This document shows positions 37,206 to 51,118 of a DNA stretch of 64,000 bases, in pieces. The notes below the pieces were generated by a model, which saw only the letters and a list, made by a program, of their open reading frames with translations, did no database searches and was not told the DNA's origin. This stretch comes from Lojkania enalia (taxonomy: Eukaryota; Ascomycota; Dothideomycetes; Pleosporales), in assembly GCA_010094045.1 (NCBI GenBank), contig ML986579.1, positions 1,056,206 through 1,120,205 of the forward strand, given 5' to 3'. A program made the translations under genes and the position numbers. Numbering within the stretch: the first letter of the stretch is position 1; every line of letters starts with the position of its first letter.

Positions 37206-39655
37206 GCTCAAGGCAAGTTTCATTGTGCAAGCGCAAGGTTTGCCTATTCACACAACGCAAAATAATATAACCAAAAGAAATGCTTTTTTTGGCGACATGC
37301 TGAAAGCCCGCGTTCGGCCTCTCCGAAACACTCGATGCCGATTTTGCAGAAGAGAGTTGCAATTCACCACTTAGAACAAAAGATGACTGCAACGTCGTAA
37401 AAGAAAAAGGCCCCAACGTATCCATAAACTGCAAATGCGCCACCAAAAGGGGGGAAAGCAACCCTACCATATTCGCAACAGAATTCGCCCCCGTCAGCAC
37501 AGTGGGATGCCCAAGGGAAAGTTAAATGGTAAGCAGCCCACGTAACACACCGGCGCTGGAAATCTACTTTTTTTATTCTGGTGGATTGTTATTGGGTATG
37601 TCTAGGGTGGTAAGGGTTTTTGGTTTTCTGTTCATGGTGGAGGGGTTTCGTGTCTTGGAAGCACTCTAGAGTTTCACTTCGTGCACATGTTGAACGTCAT
37701 GTCAGCGAACAGCGCTCGGCAAGGGCACAATTCAGCGATTTCACCCTTCCCCCTTTCACATCTGCACCGCAATACCGACCGTGCGTACATATGCCAGTCG
37801 TAGATCAAGCGTGCGTAGATTTTTGCCAGGCGACCAAGTGGGGTGGCATGCCTCAGAAGATGGAATTTTGGGGTCTGTAGCGGGCGCCCCCATCATTATT
37901 GCCATGAAGCCGTATTTTAGCCGCAGGCCGAGCAAGGCGAAACGGTATGCGGCATAAAATGTATCGTGACGGGAATTTGGTGGCTGCAGGGACGCGTGAG
38001 CATTCACTATACTGTAGAAATAGGGACATGGGTGGGCGCGTCCGGGAACGGCCCGCAGGATTCTTGAATTGACTGCGAAATCATGCTTGCCGTGTGTATG
38101 TGGTGGAATTGGTATCGTTATCATCCCACCAACGATGCGCGTGAGAATGTATTCTTAAGCGCTGATTCAGAGGATAGCGAGACGATGCACGGTAAGGGGA
38201 GCTATCGCGAGCCGGGGATTGCCAACTACAAGCCTCGTCATTTGGAGCAACTGCTGATGGGAGGGGATGGATGGCGGATACTGTTCAGGCTGGCATCGTC
38301 TCCAACGTCGCTTTCTCCCCTTAGCACGAAAACGGACTAGTTAACGAGATATGCGCGGCAATTCCAGAAAAGCCGAAGAAGGTCGGAGGGGGCCGTGATT
38401 GTGTCATTCGCATACGAGTCGTGTAGCTACCATCCATCCCGACCATTTGACAGCGGGTGCGTAATCTAGAAACTCTCTGGAAATGCTAGGAGAAGACTAG
38501 ACGCGATCAAGATACACGGCAAACGCCGTCAATAGAAGGAATGCTATGCAAATGCAGAAGGTTGATTAGGGTAATAGTATAAGGCTGCATAAGCGCCTCG
38601 TTCTAGAAAACCCGTCGATAAATTGGAAAAAGTAATAGTCTTGCTGGCGCTGGACATTCCCGCAGATGTGCACGCCCGCCCCAACTTTCCCAAGCACGAA
38701 GCCCCTGTCGCAGTAGCGCGTGTGTGCTGGGATCGTCTGTCAAAATCTCCATGCACGTGCCAAACACAACCAGGATTGTGGAGTAGCGTCCTAGTCTGTT
38801 GATTAACGCCTTACCACTGGTCTGACCGCTGCTCAATGCACAGGCTTCACATGTCAGAAAATGTGTTTATTGCTCCTCGGGCCAGGAATGTGCTCAAGTG
38901 TGCCGGTGCCCGAACCCGTGTGCTCCGTTACTTGCTCTATGTACTGTGCATCTGCAGGTCCAAACGCCGTTTCCCGGGCCATAACTTGGAAAATGGCTAG
39001 CCTTTCCGCCTTGGGAACGGAACGTCGGAATGAAAGCGTGTAATTGGAGCGAAAGACCAAATGCAGAGCTCCGAGTAGTGATTTGGTCTGAGAATTCCTC
39101 ATAGAACCATAGGTTAGAATTGGACCGATCGGGGTCTGGAGCGGGAGTTGTTAGTAACCGGGAATTTACTTATTGTCTTTCTCTCTAGCGCGTGATGATC
39201 TGGATCGTTTAGCGTTAGAAGTTGCGTCCTGCATGTAGCTATGTTTGCAGCAACCGAAGACTTCCCTAAACAAGAGCTCAGGGAAGGCTGCCCTTGTCAT
39301 GATGACATGTCTTGGGCTTTCCATTTGTTGATTAGCGGACCGATGCTTCTCCATCTGTGTGAGAAACGTCTAGGATTGCGATATTGACTTTCTGGGGAAA
39401 CTTTCACCGGGATATGGAGACGGAGTAAATGTTCCTACAGTAGCCATTTTCCCCAACGCGAGAGTGGATACTGGTTCCCGCTCTCAATGCAGCCGTGCAT
39501 CATCATCATCATGTGGACTTCTCAGAAGGGCAAAGAGCGCCATTGGCTGCATATCCGTTGCTCCGAAAGACGTTGTTAATGCCATGACGGAAGGAGAGCA
39601 GGGGAATCGGCACTTGAAGCCAAGTGTATGGCTGGTTATTGTTATGTTGTGTTGT

Positions 39656-39674
39656 ATTTTTTTTTTTTTTTTTT
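39656..39674. repeat. Poly-T run
   Basis: A run of about 19-20 T residues in intergenic DNA. It may be a retroelement A-tail relic on the minus strand, but nothing next to it supports that. Confidence 0.8.
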
Positions 39675-40279
39675 CATGGTGATACCTAATTCTATGAGCG
39701 TGCTTCCTTAGGCTGCACTTTTGGTGGGATAAAACTTTGTAGTACAATTACATATGTTGATATTGCTCAATAGGAGACTGAAACAAGATGCTGCCAAACT
39801 TTTGCCTTGCTTGCCATGGATACTAGGGTATATACACTTGCATTTGCTCTTTGCGATCAAAAAAAGTATTACTCTTTAGAAGAGGTCGCACAATGCCTGT
39901 GTGGCGCCGGTCCGTGAATTAGATGGCCGCAATCTGAAGCTCGAGCAGTTGTCCTAGTACGGCAACCCCTCCTTTGCTCCAAAGCCTTGCACGTTGCTGC
40001 AGCAGAGTGAAGTTGGTTTATTGAACATCTCGGCCGCGACGCACATGTTGCTGCTGATATCAACGCTGGGGCTGTCATGCCTTTTATGGATCATTGAGCG
40101 CGCAGTGATATTATTCATCACAAACACCTCGTCCATAAATGAGTTAATGAATTGCCTTCCTCCAGCTGGATTTGCTTTGTACGTTGAGTCGTCTTTCCGG
40201 TCCAAATCGAACGCCATAGGCACTGTACGCTATGCCTATACATGATGTAGGAATATACTCTTATAAACAAAAAGGATTG

Positions 40280-43200
40280 TCATCTCGCCCGTTTGTACAT
40301 GGATTGGTCGATTTGGTCACTTCCATGATCCCATCTACGCTTGAGGCCATCCGGGAAGGAACTAGCAACGACTTCTTGCCACATGGTAGGTGTCACATAT
40401 GGCACATTGTTAGGTGTCGCATAATTCGTTGACGGGGGGACGGAAGGCTGAGCACCTGGAATGTTATTCGTCTGTGGAGATACGTTTGAAATTTGATAGC
40501 CTGGCTGAGGAGGTTCCTGAGGTGTCCGGAGCTCGTAATCTCCTGTTGGTGGTGGTTTTAGAGGTGGAGATGACTGGGACGAGGTGCTAGGAGGGGGCGT
40601 ACCAAATGCAACATTCCACTGGCTAGATGTAAGTTAGCAGCTGTTGTAGCTATTCAGGTATACGCTGGAATGACCTACTCAAAGATTCGCTGGGGATTCC
40701 ATTGCACCGGCTCCTGCATCTGCATATTCGCCGCAGGTTGGGGTGCTCTGTGGCCGGCTGCCATCATAACCAAAGACTGAGCTACGGGTGAGTCAGCCTT
40801 GGGATCCTGGTCGGAAGCCGAGATTGGTGGAGTGATGGGGTGAGCATGGTAATTGATCTGACCTGGTTGTTCTATAGGAGACTGCTGACTTGGGAGTCGA
40901 GACCGGTAAGGAGCTGTGTTACCCATGGGACTAGATTGCGCAGGTACCTGAGGACTTCCAAACGGAAAGGTAAGTTTTAGTTCAAAAGGTTTTGTAGTGT
41001 CTGCCGAAAACGCCTGGCGGAGATTGTTGACTTGTTGCTGCATCTCTGGCATTGGCCATGAAGGAGCGCACTCCTCCAAAATGCGCATGTGCCTAACGAA
41101 AAATTGCTTAGCATCATTATTGAGTTCGGGGTCTGGGCATGTTATGGCGACCTGGCCTAGTTAGACTGTATTAAACGGCGAGAGGTCCAGATACTCACGA
41201 GATGAAGCATTATACATGTGAGTACTGAGTATATAGTAAAACTTATTCCTCTTTGCATGCATAGAAGCCCAGGAAGCCCATAAGTTTCCAATACCGCTTC
41301 CTGGAGTCTACACATCTTCTTTGCTGCTTCGTAACAAACAATCATATGTTGTCTCCACACACCATCGTATGAATCTGAAAGTGCGTGTAGCTGCGCTCTC
41401 GTGTGCATTATTACTCCCAGGTAATGGTAACAGTGCATATTGGCCGTGAAATGAGATGGTATCCACGGTGTGGAACCGTCTGGAGGATATACGATCTGCA
41501 TATCTTCTGGCAATTCCCGCAGCCAAACTGGGAAATCCGCATTGTGCCCAACAAATTCAGGGTCCAAGGCCCAGTCGCTTCTTTTCTTTCTTAGCCGAGC
41601 ATGCATCAAAGTTGTTTGCTGAATATTCCGAACAATTCGAATATACTGTACGAATTGCCGGGAAACCTCAAATTCCGTGCCATCAAGTCCGGCCATCGGC
41701 CTAGGAAGGTCAAAGTCGACAGTCTCTAGCTTTACCCCAAAATCATACCGTCCTGTGACAGGAGTCAACAAATTGAACAAAAATATAATAGAAGATCCTA
41801 CCTTGCGGGCCGCCAACCATTATCTCCAGCATGAACAAGGTCTGCCATACCCTTGTTTTCGTAACGCAGTCATGTACCGAAGACCCGCAAGCTTTGCCCA
41901 TCTGATGCATTTCATAATGATCGTCGAGCTCCAAGTCCTTAGCCATTGCTACTAGATTGACAACGGACATCCACGAGCGCCAGAAATAGCCACGCTTCGG
42001 CGAAGCCTCACGAGCTTTGAGAAGCAAGATCATTGCTTGCACCGTGCTCAAGCGAGGGACGTCTTTGAAACTTTCCTCATGCTCTGAATTCGGCGTCAGT
42101 AAATGTGAAACAGATAAAATGGGAAGAGCACTAACTTGAAGCAAGTGCCAACCATTTGTTTCCTTCAGAAACATGACCTAGCATTAACGAAGCGCAAGCG
42201 AATATTCCCTCTAACATTAGGGGAGAAATGGAATCTCGCGCGGTCTGCCACTGCTGGTAGAAGTACGCCCGATTGACTACAGGACAGTAGGGGTGAACGT
42301 TGCTGAAGAAGTAATCGAAGTATTGAAGGGCTTGCTCTTCAGGAGGCATCATTTCCTGCGGGACGCGAACGGTGTGATCTAGACTTGTCAAATCAGGCAG
42401 TTGCACTTCGTAATAATCTTCCTGCGCCGGCGTCTCTGCAAGAGCCTTTTTCTGATTTGTAATGTAGGGTGCTGCGAAGTATTAGCTTGAAGAAATGAAA
42501 GTTCGACTCTAGTGCTGCCTCACCAGTGGCATTGTGATCAATCTTCAGCTCGCCGAGCGCATCCACCAGATTAGATGGGTCATTTCTCCAGCTCGAATCC
42601 GTTTCCGGGGGTGTCATTGTTACCGTTGGATTTGAGGTTTGAGCTTCAGAATACAATGGATGAGGAGTATAGCTTAGCTCCTGCGTGACGACTTGAGACT
42701 GTGGCATGGCCGGATACTGAATGTGCTCTTGCTGTTGCTGCTCTAGGTAAGGCGATGTCTGATATAATCTAACTCCTTCCGCGTAGGTTCCCGACACCGG
42801 AGTCGGGAGTGAGGGTGTCATCTGAGTGGGAAGGCCATGGGTTATGATGGTTTGTCGCTGGTAATCGGGATGCTGGTTCATGGGTTGCGCTGGATAGTCC
42901 ACGGGCTTGGTCTCGAGCTCGAAGGTCTGGGTGCCGGATCCGCAATCTTTGTCATAGCTAACTGTGGGGGGCACGCAATTCAGCTTCAGTCGGATACAGG
43001 CGGCGCATGGCCAGGAGTTTGTAGTTGCTGCGTCGCATTTGATTTTGCGCCTGCGACAGCCTTCACAGGCTCTCATGACTATATAGGATCAGCTATCGGC
43101 TCTCGGGGAAATCACGGCGAGGCTGATGAGCCCGCACCTTTGAGGCGTTTGTGCCTGTTGTGCTCATCTACAAAAACATAATCTAGCACAAAACGTCACT

Positions 43201-43341
43201 TGTGGTTCCCTTAATACGGCGCAAAGAAGGGGGCTCACTCCTCTGGTTCTCGCGCGGTGCCAACGTCGGCGGCGCAAACGTGAAGCTCTGCATCTGCGCC
43301 GTCTGCGGCAGAAGAGGGCGACCAGTGGATTCTCCAGGCAT
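40280..43341 (-). CDS. Zn(II)2Cys6 transcription factor with fungal-specific TF domain
   Basis: Eight exons: 43341-43239, 43167-43138, 43078-42524, 42471-42136, 42083-41802, 41752-41199, 41151-40679, 40622-40280, total 891 residues. Introns are 47-71 bp and every junction keeps the frame. The zinc cluster is CX2CX6CX9CX2CX6C at Cys49, 52, 59, 69, 72 and 79, preceded by a basic HNRHKRLKVMRAC segment made partly from a 30 bp exon. A Gln/Pro-rich linker follows. The middle homology region runs through PEEQALQYFDYFFSNVHPYC and YFWRSWMSVVNLVAMAKDLELDD, including a KGYFWR-type helix. The C-terminus is Pro/Ser/Gln-rich and ends in VTPTMWQEVVASSFPDGLKR followed by a basic tail. It should bind DNA as a dimer and regulate transcription; target genes cannot be told. 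The long divergent promoter suggests complex control. Confidence 0.92.
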
Positions 43342-46300
43342 CTGTGGTGACGATAGATAGATGTTGCTAAACGTCTGTCCCAGTGCTTCACGGGCGGTGG
43401 GCGCGCAGACGTCGCCGAATTGACAGCGGGGCTGTCACCTGGTCCAGTTTGGAGGTTGGTGTTCCGGTGGGTAACAGTAGCCAATCGAATGTAACCTAGG
43501 AACGTCGCGGGCCTGATTCTGGACCAGAGGCTGCTGACGAACGGAAAAAAAGAAAAACGTCGAAGAACCCAAGAATTCGAGAAAAGGCGCTGAATGTGGT
43601 CGCGCAGGCTGCTAAGTACGGTTTTACAGCGGGAGGGAAATCTCCGCAGCACCGGGTGATGTTAGTAGATCAGGGCGCATAGAGATGGGTGGAGACGACG
43701 TATGGCCGGCTAGGGTTTCGACCAGCTGCAGGTTTGCGGGCTGGCGGCGTGGCTCTCCCGTGCAGGCGGTGGCGTTCGAGCGCAATGGAGAGGGGCTAAT
43801 CTGTAGGACGGGTAGAGCAGAGACGGGTGCTGGGCGTGTGAAGGGACAGCAGGCGGGCGGCAGTTAGCTCGCAGAAGGACGATGCTGCTGGTGGCAGACC
43901 AGACTGAACGCGCGCAACGCTCTACTTCGTAAGCGCGCCCAGGCGAGTGAGCAGACTGGACGGGCGATGGGAACTGCCGTTACAGCTGTGGGGGTGACTT
44001 GGGCGGGTCCCAGGGGTCATGAGAGGAGCTCTAGTCAGGGAAAGTCGATGGAGTCGTGCTTGGGTCTGTCTGGTGTGCGCTGAGCACTGCTACGTCCTTG
44101 GGCTTACAAGATTGCCATCTGATGCGACCACCGCAGTTATTAACCCACCGATAGGGGGCCAATTACCTCCTGCGAAGCCTCTGATCTGCTGTCTTCGTCG
44201 TACGAGTGTGGCTTCTCTGGTCCAGCGAATCCAGCGCAGTCATCCCCCAGGACCGTCGTTGAGGTCATGGAAGGGAAGATGTCAAAGCGGACTGCAGCCC
44301 AGTGGCGCGCGTGTGCGTGTCGTTGCGAGCGACCAAAAGCAAATCAGGAGAAACCCCAGCTGTCGCCGCCTGTTAAGACGTCTCATACATGCCATAGGCC
44401 CGCTTGCTCTCTCCACCCTCCTACATTTCCCGCAACCCTAATGCTCCTGGACCCGTCAGAGACGCTGGTGCGTACTCCTCGACGGCTGCTTGAAGGGCCT
44501 TCCCAACGCCGCTATCACGACGCAAGCGGCCGTAGTGGGTCTACGGTCCTCTAGTAGATGACATCCTGCCTGCTTCTCTAGCTGGGATGACGACGCACTA
44601 TCCTTCGCCCTGGTATATAGTAGATCTAAACCGCAATAGAGGATAACCTTGAAAGGGGCCGTCTCATATCCTTTCTCACAAGCTACTAAGTACTATCTTC
44701 GCTGCTCCAAAAGGCTCGCCGATATGTACACACAATAGTCGCTCACAGCTGGCCAGAATAGGCAGGAGTTTGTGAACAAGGCCGCAGCTCATTTCGTCTT
44801 CTGGATCATCCGCGTGCTTGGTTTGCTGACCTAGTAGGCTGGCACTGCGCCCATCGGCATAGCATCGTCCTCACAGAGTCAGGTTCGACGCCTGTTTGTC
44901 AATATGTTTTGCAGCTTTCGCTGGTCGACGGTAGGGATATCTTGTCGCGGCGATCCTCCTGGCCGCCAGGAAGCCTTAGAGCTCGTGCCTTGTTCTTTCA
45001 CCCCTGCTCGCTGCCAGAGCCTCGGCGGCATGGTTGCTTCTTATTGGCCTTAGCTGGCCATGGGGTTAGTGTCTCTGACCACAGGTGCTACACCATCCAT
45101 CGTAGCTTGCATGAAACAATATTCTCCAAGGTCATTTCCATTCATTTGAGGCTGAAAGTTTTGCAAGCGCTATTGCCCATCCGGGGTCCAAAGTACGCAA
45201 GCCCGCCAAGTTTGCATGAAAGAGACACGAATTCCAATAGAACAGCCCAGCAAGGCGTACGTCGATGCGTACAATGCTCCAGGTCGCCGGTAGGCCAGAT
45301 TGCATGTAGAGCAGTGATCCGTATTGGATATCCAACCCCACGGCTCAAGCGGAACGTGATTCGGCCGTTGCACGCGACACTGCTGAGATTGATGGGGCAA
45401 TATAAATTGCCCAAGTCGGTCGGAATGGTCAATAGAACAATTAACAGTTTGCGGCTCTATACTCATACGACACGGGTAGATCTCGCAGGCGCGCGTCAGA
45501 CCGGAGTCAGCCATGCTAGCCGAGCAAATTCCCACTGTAGTGCGCTGCTACCTAGAGAGTATGCGAGTCCGCATATCTGATCGGAAGCGCCCGCAGCAGA
45601 ATACGTCTTCCGTATATACGGTATGGGAAGAGTTCAGTCTATCGGCAGAACGCATCCCAACATCAATGGCCGCCACGTCCCGAGTCCTTGGTTCAGTCAT
45701 CGAAGATGGCCAGGGGGCGTTTCGGTGATGCCGCGTGCCTGAGCGCGCACAGGGGGAGAGGGCTGAAAGGATCAGCGTCCTTCTCGACGCACATTATTCG
45801 CTTCGGCTTTCCGCCCGATCTTTTTCGAAGGCTTCCATGGGAGACGGGAGAATGGCACGCAAGCTTCGGCGTCTCTAGTCACCTTCTTACAAGGTTCTCT
45901 AGTTCGCACATGCAGGTTAACAGTGCGTGGGCAGACCGCTTGGCAACGTTCGAGGCAAAGCTGCTGCTCTGTTGCACTCCTCCAGCCGCTAGCGAAGCCG
46001 AACAAGCCGTGCTGTAGATGGCTGCTCACGAAGTCGATATTCTGGTCCCGTGTCCCACGTAAGCCGCTGATGGATGCGTTGCTTGGGTGCTAGATGATGT
46101 AGTTAAGGAGATTTAGTGAGGCGTCGTGTTCGGTGCAAAGAAGGTTCTCTGCAGCAGGTCGGCGACCACTCGCGGATGGCTTGGGAGGCGGATACGGACT
46201 CGAGAAGCCCAGAGAGCCGGGCGGGCATGTCCCGCAGGTGATTCCCTGCAACGTCTGAGGGGCCCGGTCCTGGAGTGTCTCGGAGGCTCGAGACGGCTAA

Positions 46301-46719
46301 CTCGAAGCGTCAACCCCACAAAGTCGCGCGCGTATTGAAGGCAAAGGCAATTTATATTTGATAACAGTTTGATGTCTCTGTTACCGGCGGCCTCTAGCGG
46401 GAGGTCGAGGTCGAGCATGGCTTTGATAAGCAAGCTTTTCCTGCTCTTGGCGCAGATGCAGGGTGCGGATGCCCCTTCCTTCGCCGTGCGCTGCGAGCAT
46501 CCAGGCAAGAACTCAGAAGGCCCGATGACGCTGGTGGGGTGGCGTGGGCTTGGCGCAGGTTGGAGGCGATCGAACAACACCCTTCGCTCCACCACGCGGC
46601 AGCTCTCGCTGCAAGCCATTACCGCGACATCCTGAGCCCGACCTACTAGCCTGCACCTACCACTTGGGGCAACCCTTCAGAAGACTTCACGCTTTCAATC
46701 TGCCGCGCTTCTTGCTGCC
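43342..46719. promoter_or_regulatory. 3.4 kb divergent spacer, zinc-cluster regulator / cia2
   Basis: This spacer separates the start codons of two divergently transcribed genes and is GC-rich, unlike the AT-rich DNA right of cia2. Open frames up to about 220 codons occur (for example 44909-45580 plus) but are Arg/Ser/Leu-rich, overlap frames on the other strand and show no motif, so I regard them as chance. The region may hold a long 5' leader or noncoding transcript of the regulator; only RNA data could show this. Confidence 0.45.
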
Positions 46720-47416
46720 ATGGATCTGGACAAGGACAACGCAAACCCCACCATCATCAACCCCTCAGATCTACCTTGCCGGCGGAGAGAATGCTCAGTG
46801 AAGAAGCGCGAAGATGGCAGCACTGGCCTCTTCGACAATCTAACTCCTACGTACAACTACCTTAGTGATCCGTTTGACGGGCCGGACTCATCAGGTGACT
46901 CGGACGACGACTCGGTGGAGGACATTGACGAGCAAGAAATCTATGGTGAGATCCCCTCAGTCTTACAGCCCATGCCGAGCCGCAGCTCAAGCTACTCTGT
47001 GATGACCTTGCGCGCACTGTGGACTCCGGCTGACCCTGTGCAATGTAGACCTCATCTCATCAATTTCTGATCCGGAGCATCCACTATCACTCGGTTCCCT
47101 CGCTGTAGTAAACTTGCCTGACATTCACATCATACCGCCCACGTCTCCCCATTCCTCCATTAGCACTGTTGTTGTCGAGATTACCCCCACGATAACGCAC
47201 TGTTCGCTGGCAACTGTCATTGGTCTTGGCGTAAGAGTCCGCCTCGAACAGGCCCTGCCCCCTCGCTTCCGTGTCGATGTCCGCGTTAAGAAAGGCACCC
47301 ACAGCACGGACACAGCAGTTAACAAGCAACTAGGAGACAAGGAAAGGGTCGCAGCAGCCCTTGAGAACGGCACGCTGATGGGCGTCATTAGGAAGATGCT
47401 CGCGACTTGCGAATGA
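46720..47416 (+). CDS. cia2: Cytosolic iron-sulfur assembly factor, MIP18/Cia2 family
   Basis: Two exons, 46720-46945 and 47049-47416, with a 103 bp intron, give 197 residues. After an acidic N-terminal stretch (SGDSDDDSVEDIDEQEIY) the conserved DUF59/MIP18 domain reads DLISSISDPEHPLSLGSLAV across the intron. It continues to TITHCSLATVIGLGVRVRL with the conserved reactive Cys127, and ends in LENGTLMGVIRKMLATCE, matching the C-terminal block of the family. Cia2 with Cia1 and Met18 hands Fe-S clusters to nuclear and cytosolic apoproteins such as DNA polymerases and helicases. All family hallmarks are present and length is normal. It marks the right border of the conserved gene block; DNA beyond it is AT-rich and decayed. 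Confidence 0.93.
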
Positions 47417-50400
47417 AAGTCCTAGATGTAAAAGTAATCCAATTGTCCATTAGTCCACCTAGCTACCTACGGCAATATAGTGATATATTGATTTAAGATG
47501 ACGTATGAATACATTGGTGGCATCGACGGAGCACAACGATACCACTACAAAGGCACCCGGTTCGCTTTCGGGGCACCAAGTACACTTTTATTCGGTTCCA
47601 TCAATTAGATGCTATCTAGATCATTACATCTCTGGCTCTACAAGCTAGAACTCATCCTATTTACTTAATCAGCAACCGAGGGTTGGCTCGCGCAAACCTG
47701 GAAATGATTATCGAGGGGCGCAAAACCGGGAAACAGCCAATATATAAGGTTCCACGGTTGCTCATCGGTTTCCGAGCAAGATAGCTGCATATCGTCGCTA
47801 GTGCAACATATACAGCATACCCTGTGCCGATCCCCGACCAATAATGCACGTAATATAGCCCTATATCTGACTTGACCCCGTCTTCTTTCGACTTTATTCC
47901 TACCGAACCTACTATATCGATATAATTTCTAATACAGTACGTAGCTAGGAGGTGTTTGTTCGCACAATATCAGCTCTCGAATGTAGTCTGAAGCGCCCAA
48001 GGCTCATTTTTCGTTAACGGCTGGAATTCGTAAGAATTATTGAGAGTAGGAGTGTGACCTACTGTCCCACTGCCATCAGCATTTGTTCAGATCATTGTCC
48101 TCGACGGTTTCTGCCATTCCAATGCTTCATCTCTAGCCTCTCAAGACTTCATTGTTGCCCATTGGGGCTTTGCCCGCTTCAAGGTCGCCTAATTAGCTGC
48201 TTTATGCACGATGTCCAACGGTATATCGAACTCCAGGTCGGTCTTAGAGGTCTCGAAGATAGTTGGAAAATATAGTAGGAAGACGAGTTCACCGAGGGGC
48301 TATTAACGGTACAATTTGCATCGTGGCCCCGAGGCTTCCGTAGTTTATGCGCTAGCCTAAACAACGCGACCGATCTTGGCAACTCTGCTATTTTCACCCT
48401 CACCAAAACAGTGGGAAGCTACCTTACACGGCCAAAATGACGGGAAAGGGAGACAAGGCTGCATCCAACATTGGAATGGCATCAACACCATCGTCCAACA
48501 AGCTATATGTAATAATCCCTAAGACAAAGCAGATACGGCGATCTTGTAGCCGGCAATATTGCACGTGAAAATTCGATTGGAAAATCGAACTCAGGCTTTC
48601 CGCACACGAAAACCGTTACCATCGACGTAATCACCAATTCTAACAATCCCAACTAAGCTCCTTACTAGGGTTATGGTCTACCTCAATGAGAACTGACAGT
48701 GTGTCTCTTCTATTTATTTGGCATGTTAGGAGCTCTACCTATCCTAGTTCCCTATCTTCGGCGCTTGTCTTTCGCGGACGAAATTTGGTTTTTAGAGCAT
48801 AGAAAGTATAGGGAACCTCCAATTGCTCCGCAGAAGAGCTCTATGGTACCGTATACTAAGAGGATCTGCTTCGATTGCAGATGGATCTTAGAGGCCCTCG
48901 CCTGTCAATTTTAGCAATACTCCAACTCCTCTAACTCTAGGGTCCTATGCATTTCCAACTGCGAATTTAACATGATGCGTAGGATAATAAAGGATAATAA
49001 CAGAAAGAAGGAGCGTTTCTACCCGGAAACATAGTATTAGCACCCAGGATAGTTGCTCACGGAAGTTAGAGATATCCGACATCGGCTTTTTAACCCCAAC
49101 GACGATGTTGTTCAATTCTATATCTAATAAGGAGTTAGGTTGAACTACCTTGTTTAATGCCTAGCCGATATATCATCGAAGTTTGCCAACCTCGAAGCTG
49201 TACACTCCATCAATAAGCGTATCTCACCACATCCCCTATAGAATGGTGTGAGATAGCGTTAGAAGGGAACGAAAGCATATCTATATATAGTAGAGTCCAA
49301 AGAGAACTACGCGGATTCTTTAGGCATTAATGCAGTCTTTATAGTACTAGAGACCGCGAATATTTCCTCGAAAGCGCCTAATATCCTAGTTATATTCCCG
49401 TATTTTAATATAATTGCGTCTTTATATCCTCTAGGACTTTCAGTCGAGCTATCGAGCGTGTAGTTACTCTACATCTTAAAATGCATGCACTTATTTCCGC
49501 TTTAATACTACTCTCGGACGACGTACTTTTACTTAGCCAAACGAATACTCCGGCTATAAAACACTTACAAATCGTATAAGATAATTCATTTTTGGCGAGA
49601 CGTAATGCTAGGACTCGCTCTAGAAATGTCAGAATCCGGCAAATTACTCAGCCGTTCGTCTCGCTTCTAATCACCCACTTCACCTTAACGTTAAAAGGGA
49701 TAGAAACTCAGGATCTTCTAGAATTCCCTTTGCGAATCAAATTATTACTTATAGTACTCGTGTTCGAGAATTGCGTTAATTTTTACTACTAATGGATTGA
49801 GTTTGTTCGCACGCTATAAGATATGTCCTTAGATATACTGAGGATACATTTCGATCCTGAGAGTATTAAAGAAAGGATGTATAACGGCTTCTAGGAAATG
49901 ACGTTAATTATTGCTAGCACGGTACAGTTAACAATTCTCACCTATTAGAGTTTAGAGATGGGGTGCGCGGGGCTTAGGAGGATGCTACCGGGGAAACGTT
50001 AATAGGTATCTAAATATTTTAGTAGTCCGGTATTAATTCGGGCCCCTATTATGGCTATAGGTTTTTAAGGGACTAATTAGCTGGGAACGTGAACCATGCT
50101 CAAACCTATATATTGGGTTCAAAGGCATTCCAAATAAAAGTATTCTGAAAACTTCAGGGGGCCCAATTATTTGTATTTTTCTGTATAAGCAACATACTCA
50201 GACCCAGGAAGTGTAGTAAGTAAGTCCAAGTTCAATTTGCTTACATTCGAGATGGAGTAATATGTGACATTCCGAATTGCCCGCTCTACTCTATATACGA
50301 ATAATAGCGACCTTACGCGATTCTGTCCTATAACAAAAAGATATTAAAAATGCACGAACCACGTATCCCGAATCTCATTTAGAACTATCATTAACTTTAC

Positions 50401-51118
50401 CCTTCCCGCCCTCGCCGTTGCTAAGACTTGTCCTCTTTGTAAAACCGTCGTTGTATTAACTCCGGCTGACTATGCGACAAAGCTAGTCCTAATTGCAATT
50501 TACCATGCCCTTCCTAATAGGGTTTTCTGACCTAATCGATTTGTCTTGATCCTGTTCCATATTACTATGACACGAGTAGTTATCGATACTCATCCACATG
50601 ACGGAGATCGGCCAACATGAACTTTGTTCGCATCTAGTCCGACCGGCTATAGCACAAACGCGCCACATCTCTTGGTTCTCAATAGAAAACATGAGTTACT
50701 ATTCTATGATACGAAGGCTATGTATCCAAGGGCTGTGCTTATACTTAGCTGGAAAGAAAAGTCTAACGTTCAAAAGTCCAAGAATTCGTATTGAAGATAC
50801 TGTGAGGTAAGATATCTCATCTTCGTTCAAGAACAGACAATTAGCGGAGATTGGCTAATTATTAGACATTAGAGTATGTCCATTTCCGTGGCCCATTCAC
50901 TAGACATTAAAGTTCCGCATACTAAATGGTATCTACCGTAACTTGTTCCAATTTTCCCTTTGCTAATGGTATTCCAGTTTCGCTAAATTCTGTGATACTG
51001 TCTCCTGATGCATGTCTTCGGGGTCGAATCTTTGTTTCGGTAGGTCATAGACTAGGATGATGCCCATCCCTATAGATCCATTATGTCTACACCGCCTTAC
51101 TGCCTCCCATTACCCCGC
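47417..51118. other. 3.7 kb AT-rich decayed DNA
   Basis: Stops are dense in all six frames and TA/CTA/TAG words are common, the look of old mutated repeats or dead genes. A short frame at 48437 (ATG with an AAAATGACG context, about 44 codons) and one at 48699-48914 (71 codons) remain, but I recognise neither. I see no reverse transcriptase or transposase motif and could not find terminal repeats by eye. No tRNA seen. Confidence 0.45.

Larger units (their letters stand above)
34733..40279. other. 5.5 kb gene-poor region between dus2 and the zinc-cluster regulator
   Basis: The first 2.5 kb is AT-rich with many stops on all frames, the rest closer to average. The longest protein-like frame is 36233-36514 (93 codons, plus), which I cannot assign and would not annotate as a gene without transcript support. 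Simple repeats: an A-rich low-complexity tract near 37125-37200, a CAT run near 39496-39511, and a T run of about 20 at 39656-39674. No transposase, reverse transcriptase or tRNA could be recognised. It lies between the 3' ends of two convergent genes. Confidence 0.45.

Noticed and set aside
44870..44900. T-arm-like hairpin CAGGTTCGACGCCTG
   Set aside because: A four-base stem with a TTCGACG loop is present, but no D-arm, anticodon arm or acceptor stem fits around it.
44909..45580. 223-codon open frame on the plus strand in the divergent spacer
   Set aside because: Composition is Arg/Ser/Leu/His-rich without domain blocks, frames on the other strand overlap it fully, and GC-rich DNA gives such frames by chance.
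47417..51118. Transposon relic
   Set aside because: The decayed look suggests it, but I found no terminal repeats, target-site duplication or polymerase/transposase motif by eye.
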